This document shows, piece by piece, positions 25,602 through 33,985 of a DNA stretch of 64,000 bases. Numbering within the stretch: position 1 is the stretch's first letter; every line of letters starts with the position of its first letter. A program made the translations under genes and the position numbers. The stretch spans positions 62,001-126,000 of the forward strand of contig JABFGG010000007.1 in NCBI GenBank assembly GCA_013112575.1, in the 5' to 3' direction. This DNA is from Chloroflexota bacterium (GTDB lineage: Bacteria > Chloroflexota > Anaerolineae > Anaerolineales > UBA11579). A model generated the notes under the pieces. That model did no database searches. It saw only the letters and a list, made by a program, of their open reading frames with translations, and was not told the DNA's origin.

Positions 25602-26564
25602 TTATATCTCGGATAAGAATTTGCTTCTATATATGGATTTTATCGGCCAATTAAACAAAATTGACAATGGTTGCAAGATTCGCCCGAACACCAAATTATT
25701 TAGGAAAGCCCCAACAATCAACCTTTTCCACGAATACTTTTGTTGCCGCGTAAACCCAGGGTTAGAATCAACTCTGATGACATCTTCGGTTCTCCGAGTA
25801 TATTCATCTAAGTAAGATTTACGTAATCGTACCTTTGGAGCAAAGATAAACACATTTCTTGTCATGCTTTCCAATAACGGTTCAGGAGCATCATGCTTCC
25901 ATAAAGTTTCATCATGTACCCCTTCATCCACAATAATGGTTTCGCCATTTATAAGTTCCAAAATCAAAAAGTGATTATGGAAGTAATATTGACTCATAAA
26001 AATGTCTATAGCCCCTTGCTCTGCAAGCTCATATATATCAATTGTTTTTGGATCCACTCTAGGACCATGAACAATCTCAACATGAGCGTTGTTATTTTTA
26101 ATTGCATTTTTTACACCAGACAATATCTTGGGGTTATCCATCAAGCGATGCCCCATTTCACCTACCCCCACCTTTACTACCCTAGCTTGAGATAGATAAT
26201 GTGAAACTATATTGTACATACGATCCGCTTCGGCTTCCATTCGGTTCATAAATGAAGTAAATTCAAACTCAACACGGGTAAAGAATATATACGTAACCCC
26301 AAAATAACCGAAAAGTGATTTAAGCATTGGGCTGACCAAATATTCAATAATCAACCATATCCATCTAATTTTATCGAGAAAAAGAATAACAACTGCATCA
26401 ATAAATAATACGACCCCTGATACTCCATTTTTCCCTTCTGACAAGTAATGTAATCTCCTTAAGTATAGATTCTGTGCGATCACTTGATCAAACCTAAATA
26501 ACAAGAAAAGGTAAGAAGAAAAAGGCAGTACTAATGCCAGGGCAGCAACTAGTAACGGATCCAT
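25602..26564 (-). CDS. Unknown membrane-anchored protein of an AT-rich pair, downstream gene
   Basis: A 320-residue protein with hydrophobic segments at about 4-22, 50-65 and 68-100, then a soluble domain. The soluble part contains HNHFLILE followed by GETIIVDEGVHDE, which recalls the His-centred strands of phospholipase-D-like folds (HxK...), but the canonical HKD motif is not present, so no enzyme is named. The ATG at 26564 shares its A with the TAA stop of the upstream gene (TAATG), so translation is coupled. Base composition is far AT-richer than neighbours (lgt, uvrA), which suggests transfer. The pair of one two-TM/soluble protein and one membrane protein is a plan seen in some defence systems, but nothing here proves this. 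Confidence 0.6.
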   Translation of the reverse strand: MDPLLVAALALVLPFSSYLFLLFRFDQVIAQNLYLRRLHYLSEGKNGVSGVVLFIDAVVILFLDKIRWIWLIIEYLVSPMLKSLFGYFGVTYIFFTRVEFEFTSFMNRMEAEADRMYNIVSHYLSQARVVKVGVGEMGHRLMDNPKILSGVKNAIKNNNAHVEIVHGPRVDPKTIDIYELAEQGAIDIFMSQYYFHNHFLILELINGETIIVDEGVHDETLWKHDAPEPLLESMTRNVFIFAPKVRLRKSYLDEYTRRTEDVIRVDSNPGFTRQQKYSWKRLIVGAFLNNLVFGRILQPLSILFNWPIKSIYRSKFLSEI

Positions 26565-27037
26565 TATTGCAAATTCTCCTGCAATGATTCAGCAATTGCA
26601 ATTCGAATCACTTCTTTAATTTCATCATTATCATCAATTGGATCCCAATTCCTTATTTGGATATTTGAATTTGACCAACTAACTAGTTCAATTGCCAACG
26701 GCCAAAATACTAATATAAAAACTAAAAAACCAATCTCCCATAATGAAACCTCAGGACTAGCATTAAATGCTCTCTGGCTTAGCCCATCCAAACCCCACAA
26801 TAATATGCCAAACATCATTAATGAAATTGTGTAAATTATTACCCTTGCCTTACGTTGGTTTCGGGAAAAACCAAAGTGAATGAGTGAGGCAATTATCCAC
26901 ACTGTAATTAATACATATGCAATATAAATAAACCCATTTAAGTTAAGAGATGGATACTGTTTATTTACCAAAAAGCCAACCCAAATACCAAAAAGGCCTC
27001 CAAATATTCTATGAATTACCGAAGTTTTTTCAATCAT
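26564..27037 (-). CDS. Unknown membrane protein of an AT-rich pair, upstream gene
   Basis: A 157-residue protein starting MIEKTSVIHRIFGG, with about four hydrophobic segments and a charged C-terminus (DPIDDNDEIKEVIRIA). I chose the ATG at 27037, preceded by TGGGAA; the frame stays open further upstream but without a good start. The stop overlaps the downstream start by one base. Low GC. Not recognised; no homologue is offered. Confidence 0.55.
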   Translation of the reverse strand: MIEKTSVIHRIFGGLFGIWVGFLVNKQYPSLNLNGFIYIAYVLITVWIIASLIHFGFSRNQRKARVIIYTISLMMFGILLWGLDGLSQRAFNASPEVSLWEIGFLVFILVFWPLAIELVSWSNSNIQIRNWDPIDDNDEIKEVIRIAIAESLQENLQ

Positions 27038-27260
27038 TTTGATTTCCCATCTTGATATGTTGCTATTTTGATTGGATAGGACTGGTCCTTCACACCAAAT
27101 TGGCCCTATGAAGAACCCTTCATTGAGACAGTATACTACAAAACACTTTTGGACACTGAAATACATCAGTAAAAAAGCAAATAACTTGACACTGGTATAA
27201 TCCTCCCTCGCTAAGTAAAAGTAGCCTTTCCAACAAAAGAATCATATTATAAAACGTATG

Positions 27261-27269
27261 TGCTATAAT
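27261..27269 (+). promoter_or_regulatory. Extended -10 promoter of uvrA
   Basis: TGCTATAAT, a perfect extended -10, lies 28 nt before the uvrA ATG. No clear -35 exists 17 nt upstream, as is usual for extended -10 promoters. The same nonamer stands before secA. No SOS-box-like palindrome is seen nearby. Confidence 0.6.
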
Positions 27270-27297
27270 GGTTTTATGGAGATACTGAGGGCTGTGC

Positions 27298-30267
27298 ATG
27301 TCTGAGAACGTTATTCGTGTGGTTGGGGCCAACGCCCATAACTTACAAAACCTAACTGTAGAGATTCCCCGTGACAAGTTCGTGGTCATCACCGGGCTGT
27401 CGGGTTCCGGCAAGTCTTCCCTGGCATTTGACACTATCTTTGCTGAGGGTCAGCGCCGTTACGTCGAGTCGCTTTCAGCTTATGCACGGCAGTTCCTTGG
27501 GCAGATGGACAAGCCTGACGTGGAATACATCGAAGGTCTGTCCCCCGCCGTATCCATCGACCAGAAGGGCACCTCCCACAACCCACGTTCCACAGTTGGC
27601 ACAGTCACCGAAGTGTATGACTACCTGCGCCTGCTGTTCGCGCGTGCGGGTGTACCCCACTGCCCTATCTGCGGGCGGCCCGTACACCGCCAATCGGCCC
27701 AGGAGATCGTGGAAGCGGTAGAGCAACTGCCGCAAGACAGCCGCCTGTTACTACTGTCACCGATGGTGCGGGGGCGTAAAGGTACACACCAGACGGTTCT
27801 GGAAGAGATCGGCAAGGCCGGGTTTGTGCGCGCCCGTGTGGATGGCGAAGTGCGCAGCCTGGACGAAGACATCGAACTGGATCGCTATAAGAACCACGAC
27901 ATCGAAGCGGTGGTGGACCGGCTGGTATTGCGTGAGCCGGAAGATGCTGAAGATGCAGAAACCTTCCGCTCGCGGCTAACAGATTCCATCGAGACGGCGT
28001 TACGCTTTGGCGATGGTTATTTAATTATCCACAACCTGTCCAGTGAGCCGCCCGAAGACCTGCCCTTCTCCGAACATTTTGCCTGTGTAGAACACGGCTC
28101 TACCGTACCAGAGATCGAGCCGCGTACTTTTTCCTTTAATACACCGCATGGCGCGTGCCCGGACTGCCAGGGCATTGGCACCAAGCTGGAGATCGACCCC
28201 GGACTGCTAATCCCCGACCGCAGCCTGAGCCTCATGGAAGGGGCCATCCAGGCTCAGGAATGGGGCGGGCCGCGTGACTTTGGTGGCTACTACTGGGAAA
28301 TGCTGGTGGGAGCCTGTGCAGCCTTCAACATAGACATGAACATCCCCGTTGAAGAGCTTACCGACGAAGAATTCAACACGATCATGTACGGCTCGGACGG
28401 GGAAGAGGTAAAAGTCAAGTACCGGCGCAAAAGCGGCAAGGTATCCACATTCTTGACAGCATACGAGGGCGCGATTCCCAACCTGGAGCGCCGCTTCAGG
28501 GAAACCAATTCCACCTATATGCGTGAGCGCATCATGGAGTTCATGAACGACCGGGCCTGCCCCACCTGCAAGGGAGCGCGTCTACGTCCCGAAGCACTGG
28601 CCGTGACGATCACAGACCGCAACATCCTGGACATCACCTCCCAGCCGGTGACGGACACGCTCAAGTGGGTCAAGCAGTTGGGTGGACGCAAGACGCCGCT
28701 CAACGACCGGCAAAAGATCATCGCCAAGCGCGTATTAAAAGAATTGGAAGATCGCTTAGGCTTCATGGTGGATGTCGGTTTGGAATACCTGACGCTCAAC
28801 CGCACGGCCGGGTCGCTTTCCGGCGGCGAGGCCCAGCGCATCCGTCTGGCAACCCAGATCGGCTCACGTTTGATGGGTGTGCTCTACGTACTTGATGAAC
28901 CATCCATTGGTTTGCACTCACGCGATAACGAACGTCTGCTGAATACATTGCTGGGGATGCGCGACCTGGGCAACACGGTATTGGTTGTAGAACACGATGA
29001 AGAAACCATTCGTTCAGCAGACTGGATCGTGGACCTGGGGCCGGGCGCAGGCGAACATGGCGGCAAGGTCGTGGCCGAAGGCACCGTGGAACAGATCATC
29101 AAACATAAACGTTCGCTGACCGGCGCGTACCTGTCCGGCAAGAAAAAGATCGGCCTGCCGAAAGAGCGCCGTGAGGGTAACGGCCAGTTCCTTACTATTA
29201 AAGGGGCGCGGCAGAACAACCTCAAAGAACTGGATGTACAGGTACCGTTGGGCAATCTGGTGTGCATCACGGGCGTGTCGGGGTCGGGCAAGTCCACCCT
29301 GATGAACGAGATCCTTTACAAGTCTCTGGCGCGGCACCTCAACCGGGCGCGCACCATCCCGGGGGCACACGATAAGGTCGAGGGGCTGGAACATCTCGAT
29401 AAGATCATCAACATCGACCAGTCCCCTATCGGGCGCACGCCGCGCTCCAATCCGGGCACTTACACCAAGCTGTTCGACCACATCCGCGACCTCTTCGCCG
29501 AATTGCCGGAGAGCAAGGTGCGCGGTTACAAGAAAGGGCGCTTCTCCTTCAATGTGAAGGGCGGGCGCTGCGAAGCCTGCCAGGGTCAGGGCCAGAACCG
29601 TATCGAGATGCAGTTCCTGCCGGACGTATACGTGCCCTGCGAAGTGTGTCACGGGGCGCGCTACAACCGCGAGACCTTGCAGGTCAAGTACAAGGATATG
29701 AGCATCGCCGACGTGCTGGACCTGCCTATCGACCGCGCGTTGGAGGAGTTCGAGAACTTCCCGCCCATGGCGGCCAAGCTACAAACCCTGGTAGACGTAG
29801 GCCTGGGCTACATCCGCATCGGGCAGCCCGCCCCCACCCTCTCCGGCGGTGAGGCGCAGCGCGTCAAGCTGGCGCGTGAGCTGTCCAAGCGCTCAACCGG
29901 GCAGACGATCTACATATTGGATGAGCCTTCGGTGGGCCTGCATTCGCATGACGTGGCCAAGCTGATCGACGTATTACAACGTCTGGTGGATCAGGGCAAC
30001 ACGGTGGTGATCATCGAGCACAACATGGACATCATCAAGGTGTCAGACCACATCGTGGATTTGGGACCGGAGGGCGGCGACCGTGGTGGCACAATCGTGG
30101 CACAGGGCACCCCAGAAGAGGTGGCGGCGGTCAAAAAGAGCTACACAGGCCAGTTCCTCAAGCCTTACCTGAATGGCGATTATGAAAAAGAACGCGCCAA
30201 AAAGAACGGAAAGGCCAATGGGCGTAAGAAGAGCACAAGCAAGTCACGCAAGAAAACCAAAGCTTAG
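27298..30267 (+). CDS. uvrA: Excinuclease ABC subunit A
   Basis: A 989-residue nucleotide excision repair ATPase that finds distorted DNA together with UvrB. Walker A of the first ATPase is [12 protein letters not shown] (about residue 32), of the second [12 protein letters not shown]. Both signatures LSGGEAQR and both Walker B strands, [14 protein letters not shown] and [14 protein letters not shown], are intact. Zinc-binding pairs are [10 protein letters not shown] near residue 121, CPDCQGIG and CPTCKGAR in the middle, and CEACQGQG with CEVCHGARY in the C-terminal module. The protein is slightly longer than usual because of a basic tail ([15 protein letters not shown]). ATG at 27298. A VOC-family gene follows 12 nt later. 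Confidence 0.97.
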   Translation: MSENVIRVVGANAHNLQNLTVEIPRDKFVVITGLSGSGKSSLAFDTIFAEGQRRYVESLSAYARQFLGQMDKPDVEYIEGLSPAVSIDQKGTSHNPRSTVGTVTEVYDYLRLLFARAGVPHCPICGRPVHRQSAQEIVEAVEQLPQDSRLLLLSPMVRGRKGTHQTVLEEIGKAGFVRARVDGEVRSLDEDIELDRYKNHDIEAVVDRLVLREPEDAEDAETFRSRLTDSIETALRFGDGYLIIHNLSSEPPEDLPFSEHFACVEHGSTVPEIEPRTFSFNTPHGACPDCQGIGTKLEIDPGLLIPDRSLSLMEGAIQAQEWGGPRDFGGYYWEMLVGACAAFNIDMNIPVEELTDEEFNTIMYGSDGEEVKVKYRRKSGKVSTFLTAYEGAIPNLERRFRETNSTYMRERIMEFMNDRACPTCKGARLRPEALAVTITDRNILDITSQPVTDTLKWVKQLGGRKTPLNDRQKIIAKRVLKELEDRLGFMVDVGLEYLTLNRTAGSLSGGEAQRIRLATQIGSRLMGVLYVLDEPSIGLHSRDNERLLNTLLGMRDLGNTVLVVEHDEETIRSADWIVDLGPGAGEHGGKVVAEGTVEQIIKHKRSLTGAYLSGKKKIGLPKERREGNGQFLTIKGARQNNLKELDVQVPLGNLVCITGVSGSGKSTLMNEILYKSLARHLNRARTIPGAHDKVEGLEHLDKIINIDQSPIGRTPRSNPGTYTKLFDHIRDLFAELPESKVRGYKKGRFSFNVKGGRCEACQGQGQNRIEMQFLPDVYVPCEVCHGARYNRETLQVKYKDMSIADVLDLPIDRALEEFENFPPMAAKLQTLVDVGLGYIRIGQPAPTLSGGEAQRVKLARELSKRSTGQTIYILDEPSVGLHSHDVAKLIDVLQRLVDQGNTVVIIEHNMDIIKVSDHIVDLGPEGGDRGGTIVAQGTPEEVAAVKKSYTGQFLKPYLNGDYEKERAKKNGKANGRKKSTSKSRKKTKA

Positions 30268-30279
30268 AAGGAGCGCAAC

Positions 30280-30651
30280 ATGGAATTAGGAAACTTTTCG
30301 ATCAGTTTGACAGTGAAGGACCTGGAAGCCTCCAAGGCTTTTTATGAAAAGCTGGGGTTTGCGGTGTTCGGTGGAGACGCGGCGCAGAACTGGCTGATCA
30401 TGAAGAATGGGGCAACCAACATCGGGCTGTTCCAGGGCATGTTCGATAAAAACGCATTAACCTTCAACCCCGGTTGGGACAGCGATGCCAATACGCTGGA
30501 GGGTTACACGGATGTGCGCGAATTGCAGCGCAAATTGAAGGAACAAGGTGTGGAACTGATCAGCGAGGCCGATGAGAGTACGGAAGGGCCAGCCAGTTTC
30601 AGTCTATTAGACCCAGACGGTAATCCTATTTTGATTGACCAGCACGTATGA
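30280..30651 (+). CDS. VOC (glyoxalase/bleomycin-resistance fold) protein
   Basis: A 123-residue single VOC-domain protein. It opens with [20 protein letters not shown] and closes with [17 protein letters not shown], the standard repeat pattern with the metal-ligand Glu/His partly replaced. Members act as glyoxalases, dioxygenases or drug-binding proteins; which one is not clear. It is 12 nt behind uvrA with a strong AGAAGGAG site, so the two form an operon. Confidence 0.85.
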   Translation: MELGNFSISLTVKDLEASKAFYEKLGFAVFGGDAAQNWLIMKNGATNIGLFQGMFDKNALTFNPGWDSDANTLEGYTDVRELQRKLKEQGVELISEADESTEGPASFSLLDPDGNPILIDQHV

Positions 30652-30687
30652 GTTAAAAATCCATTCGTTTAGTATCCTAATCAGAAA

Positions 30688-30843
30688 GGGCGGGTTTGAA
30701 ACCCGCCCCTACAATTTAAGGACTGACGAACTATGTAGGCGTTCGGCAAGGGCGACGCATGCGTCGCCCCTACAGTTGATTAAACATTTCGAGCTAAGAT
30801 GAATTAGAAACTGGCATCATAGTGGGCGACCAGCCGGTCGCCC
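30688..30843. repeat. Array of three CCCCTAC-ended palindromes
   Basis: In the 415-nt gene-free stretch after the VOC gene lie three perfect hairpins, each followed by CCCCTAC: GGGCGGGTTT/AAACCCGCCC (30688-30708), GGGCGACGCA/TGCGTCGCCC (30750-30769) and GGGCGACC/GGTCGCCC (30824-30843). The outer GGGC/GCCC is shared while the inner bases differ but remain complementary. They belong with 4190 and 33389. The strings resemble REP-like palindromes common in many bacteria. The rest of the gap (30896-31050) holds only a TATAAT at 30986-30991. Confidence 0.75.
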
Positions 30844-30868
30844 CTACATTTAGGTGGTTTTGTGAGAG

Positions 30869-30895
30869 GGCAGCCGAATGGCTGCCTATTTTTTT
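30869..30895 (+). terminator. Intrinsic terminator after the uvrA-VOC operon
   Basis: GGCAGCC (30869-30875), loop GAAT, GGCTGCC (30880-30886) and then TATTTTTTT. It follows the palindrome array and has the arms of the same family, so a repeat unit may have been recruited as terminator. Confidence 0.75.
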
Positions 30896-31066
30896 GCAAA
30901 CGACCAACCCATTTCATCCCCATAAAACGACAAAAATACGGCAATTGTCTATGCTATTACCGCGTCGAATGTGCGAAAGCATGGTTATAATGCCTGGATA
31001 TACAAGAAAGTTATATTAAAAACTGAATAGTTGGTTTTATTCATCAAGCTCTGGAGGAGTGAGAGA

Positions 31067-33373
31067 ATGCAAGACATCGCGGCACGTCTATCGCCCTACA
31101 CGAAAAACAAACGTATGTGGTTACCGGCCTTGCTGGTTTTGGCGCTGAGCGCCATGCTGGCCTTTGCGCCGCTGTTCAGCGACGGCATCCTGGACCCAGA
31201 ATTTAACGATGATGGCTTGTTCGTCGAAGCCTGGGGCGATCCAGATGGTGACTCCATATTCTACGACGTGGCTATGGCACCGGGCGGCAAGATCATAGCC
31301 GTGGGCGATTATCATCCCGTTGGGAGTTCCAGCTTTGCCATCGTGCGCCTGGATGACAGCGGCCACCGAGATAAGAGCTTTGGCCCCGCGAATAACGGTC
31401 GCGTCATCATTGATGTGGATGGGCAGACACGAAGCGAAGCATTTGCTGTCGTCCCTTTGAGTGACGGCCGCATCCTGGTTGGCGGAACTGCGTTCATGTC
31501 GGGAGGGCTGGACGACTTTGCCGTGATCCGCCTGACCGCAGACGGCCTGTGGGACAAGAGTTTTGGAGTCAACGGCGTGGCTTTCGCTGATATTACGGGG
31601 GCTAACTCGAGGGATGCTTCTGTCGCGGAAATGTTATTGATGCCCGATGGGCGCATCCTGGTGGTGGGCAACACAGAAAACCCGGGTGGCTTCGACTTTG
31701 CATTAGCAATGTTCAACCCTGATGGCAGTATAGACAGCGGCTTTGGCACCGGCGGAACGGTCGCAACCAATCTGGCAGGCATAGATATTGCCCGTGGAGC
31801 CTTACTACAACCCGATGGCAAGATCCTGGTAGGGGGGAATGCAGGAGGTCAAATGATCATGGCACGTTACAATTCCAACGGCAGCCTGGACAGCAGCTTC
31901 GGCACCGGCGGAATTGTAATCTATGACCCGACGGGAAGTACTGACAGAATACGTGGCATAGTGTATCTAGGAGGCAAGATCTTTACGATCGGTCCGGTGG
32001 GTGGGGGGGCTGGTGACTTTGATATCACACGCTTCAACCTGGATGGCAGCGTGGACGCCAGCTTCGGCACAGGCGGCACTGTCTCGCATCCACAATTTAA
32101 TGGTACACCAAGAGATGCAATGGTGTATACCGGCACGGATACGATCATTGCTGTAGGGCAAGTTGACACTGATCCAGTTTGCGTTGCAGATCAAATCGTG
32201 GTGCGCTATAACTTCGATGGCTCACTGTACAAGTCAGGGAATGAGAACCAGGATGGTTGGGATGATGGCTGGCTGCGCGCCGACTTCAACTGCCTGCCTG
32301 GTGTGGATGGGAATGATGAAGATGTTGCCAGGGCCGTTACTATGGACACCCACGAGCGCATCATCATCGCTGGCTATGCCGATTACGATAGCGCTTTTAG
32401 CCTTTTTAGCACGGTGGCGCGCTTCCAGGGCCCAGATGACGTGTTTGACAAGAATTTCACCACTATCGGCAGCGCCGGTGGCCTGGTGCGCTGTGCCAAG
32501 TGGTCGATCTACGTGCCTGCCGGCGTGGTGCCCGATGGCAGCCAACTCAGCTGTACTTACACCGGCAACCCCGGCTCCACCCAGACCAACCTGCGCTTCT
32601 CCAGCCGCTACGCTGAGGACAACGTGATCGACATCACCATCAAAAGCCCTGGCGGCGAACTGATCACGACCTTCACCAAGCCACTCGACGTATGCTACCA
32701 CTACGACGCCACCGACGTGGTCAATGCGGGTGGCACGGCGGGCAACCTGATGGTGGCCACCTCCGAGACGGCCTGGAGATGGGAGCCATTGCCCGGCGAG
32801 TTCAACGGCCAGCAGGTCTGCGGCCAGACCACCCACCTCTCTTTCTTCGGGAGCTTCGTCGGCACCCTGCCCGCCACGGGCTTTGCCCCCAACGTGGTCA
32901 CAGAGCTGGAGCCCCAACCCGCTGAGAAAGCATACACAGCCCTGGGTGACCTGTGGCTGGAAATCCCCAAGCTGGGGGTCGAGATGCCCATCGTGGGTGT
33001 ACCGATGACCGGGGACGGCTGGGACGTGACCTGGCTGGGTGACCAGGCTGGTTACCTGGACGGCACGGCCTTCCCCACCTGGGCAGGCAATACGGCCATC
33101 ACCGGGCATGTGTGGGATGCCAACAACCAGGCCGGGCCTTTCGCCGAACTCAACAAGTTACAAAGCGGCGACCGCTTCTACATCCATGCCTATGGCTCGG
33201 TGTACACCTATGAGGTGCGCAGTTACAAGTACGTGCGGCCCACCGACCTGAGTGTGCTGCCCCATGAGGATTATGATTGGGTGACGCTGTTAACCTGCAA
33301 TGCTTTTGATGAGACGCGAGACGGTTACACCTACCGGCTGGCGGTGCGGGCGGTGTTGCTTAGTGTAGATTAA
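31067..33373 (+). CDS. Secreted delta-60-repeat propeller fused to a C-terminal sortase, with internal LPATG motif
   Basis: A 768-residue surface protein. Residues 18-40 form a signal anchor. Residues about 50-440 contain seven or so delta-60 repeats (DUF5122), each with patterns like SLDSSFGTGG, DGKILVGG and DFAVIRLT, which build a beta-propeller. Residues about 470-600 resemble an all-beta spacer with two Cys pairs. LPATGF stands at 601-606. From about 615 to the end lies a sortase fold: TGHVWD with catalytic His681, LLTCNAF with Cys744 and YRLAVR with the Arg at 757. Sortases join LPxTG proteins to wall or pilus acceptors; here motif and enzyme are in one chain. Start ATG 31067 with GGAGGAG upstream. 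Monocistronic, between two terminators. Confidence 0.88.
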   Translation: MQDIAARLSPYTKNKRMWLPALLVLALSAMLAFAPLFSDGILDPEFNDDGLFVEAWGDPDGDSIFYDVAMAPGGKIIAVGDYHPVGSSSFAIVRLDDSGHRDKSFGPANNGRVIIDVDGQTRSEAFAVVPLSDGRILVGGTAFMSGGLDDFAVIRLTADGLWDKSFGVNGVAFADITGANSRDASVAEMLLMPDGRILVVGNTENPGGFDFALAMFNPDGSIDSGFGTGGTVATNLAGIDIARGALLQPDGKILVGGNAGGQMIMARYNSNGSLDSSFGTGGIVIYDPTGSTDRIRGIVYLGGKIFTIGPVGGGAGDFDITRFNLDGSVDASFGTGGTVSHPQFNGTPRDAMVYTGTDTIIAVGQVDTDPVCVADQIVVRYNFDGSLYKSGNENQDGWDDGWLRADFNCLPGVDGNDEDVARAVTMDTHERIIIAGYADYDSAFSLFSTVARFQGPDDVFDKNFTTIGSAGGLVRCAKWSIYVPAGVVPDGSQLSCTYTGNPGSTQTNLRFSSRYAEDNVIDITIKSPGGELITTFTKPLDVCYHYDATDVVNAGGTAGNLMVATSETAWRWEPLPGEFNGQQVCGQTTHLSFFGSFVGTLPATGFAPNVVTELEPQPAEKAYTALGDLWLEIPKLGVEMPIVGVPMTGDGWDVTWLGDQAGYLDGTAFPTWAGNTAITGHVWDANNQAGPFAELNKLQSGDRFYIHAYGSVYTYEVRSYKYVRPTDLSVLPHEDYDWVTLLTCNAFDETRDGYTYRLAVRAVLLSVD

Positions 33374-33388
33374 TTCGAGTCAAACAGA

Positions 33389-33412
33389 GGACGACCAGCC
33401 GGTCGCCCCTAC
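33389..33412. repeat. CCCCTAC-ended palindrome after the sortase gene
   Basis: CGACC (33392-33396), AGCC and GGTCG (33401-33405) followed by CCCCTACC, a slightly decayed copy of the unit at 30824. It lies directly before a terminator, the same order as at 30824-30895. Confidence 0.6.
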
Positions 33413-33426
33413 CAATGATTCTGTGC

Positions 33427-33460
33427 AAAAGCGGGCAATCGAATGATTACCCGCTTTTTT
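33427..33460 (+). terminator. Intrinsic terminator of the propeller-sortase gene
   Basis: AAAAGCGGG-AATC and GATT-CCCGCTTTTTT form a stem with one C/A mismatch and a GAAT loop, followed by six T. Confidence 0.8.
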
Positions 33461-33488
33461 CATAGATATTGATGTCTTCAGCTTTTGT

Positions 33489-33494
33489 TACAAT
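33489..33494 (+). promoter_or_regulatory. TATAAT-like -10 abutting the MazG-like start codon
   Basis: TACAAT ends 6 nt before the ATG at 33501, and no Shine-Dalgarno is seen, so a leaderless transcript is suggested. No good -35 is found at 16-18 nt. Confidence 0.35.
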
Positions 33495-33500
33495 TAAGCC

Positions 33501-33782
33501 ATGAAAAAACCCGTTACCCTCAAAGACCTGCAAGCCTACGTCAAAGACAAGAAATACAACCGCAAGCACAATCAGAAGTATTTCCTCAAATTGATCGAGG
33601 AGGTGGGCGAACTGGCGGAGATGATCAAAGACGACAACCGCTGGGAAACGACCAAGGCCAAGGACATCAAAAACACGATGGAGGAAGAGCTGGCGGACGT
33701 ACTTTTCTATTTGGCTGCACTGGCGAATGTGTATGATGTCGATCTGGAAGCCAGCTTTTTAAAGAAAGAGAAGATACGGTAA
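33501..33782 (+). CDS. MazG-like nucleotide pyrophosphohydrolase
   Basis: A 93-residue single-domain protein of the MazG/all-alpha NTP-PPase fold. The metal-binding pattern ExxE...ExxD is visible in KLIEEVGELAEMIKDD (about residues 31-46) and MEEELADVLFYLAALAN (about 60-76). Such enzymes hydrolyse non-canonical or excess nucleoside triphosphates to the monophosphate and pyrophosphate. It is short but complete for the minimal family. A leaderless start is likely. Followed by 203 nt without genes before secA. Confidence 0.85.
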   Translation: MKKPVTLKDLQAYVKDKKYNRKHNQKYFLKLIEEVGELAEMIKDDNRWETTKAKDIKNTMEEELADVLFYLAALANVYDVDLEASFLKKEKIR

Positions 33783-33954
33783 AACAGTTATCAGGTATCA
33801 GTTATTGGGAAAAAGGCTAATCGTCTGAGCAGTCCGTTTACGGGGACGATCTAGACTAATAGGACCTTTCAAATTGCCAAATTGCAGTCTCTAATCTCCA
33901 TTCTCTATATTCTTTTTCTCTAACACATCGCTAAGACCAGCAAAAAAGCCCCTA

Positions 33955-33963
33955 TGCTATAAT
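33955..33963 (+). promoter_or_regulatory. Extended -10 promoter of secA
   Basis: TGCTATAAT, identical to the element before uvrA, lies 22 nt before the secA start, giving a short leader that contains TGGAGTGA as ribosome site. No strong -35. The upstream 33783-33950 is low-complexity, with ATCAGTTATTGGG and CTCTAATCTCC words. Confidence 0.65.
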
Positions 33964-33985
33964 CGCGTTTTGGAGTGAATTTCCT

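Noticed and set aside
27186..27201. TTGACA followed by TATAAT upstream of uvrA
   Set aside because: Only 4 nt separate the two boxes, so they cannot form one sigma70 promoter. The extended -10 at 27261 is the better candidate.
30688..30843. Palindrome array as a CRISPR
   Set aside because: Units differ inside, spacing is irregular, there are no spacers of equal length and no cas genes.
33783..33950. Low-complexity stretch before secA as an RNA gene
   Set aside because: No stable long-range stems or known RNA motif; it looks like simple-sequence debris with ATCAGTTATTGGG and CTCTAATCTCC words.
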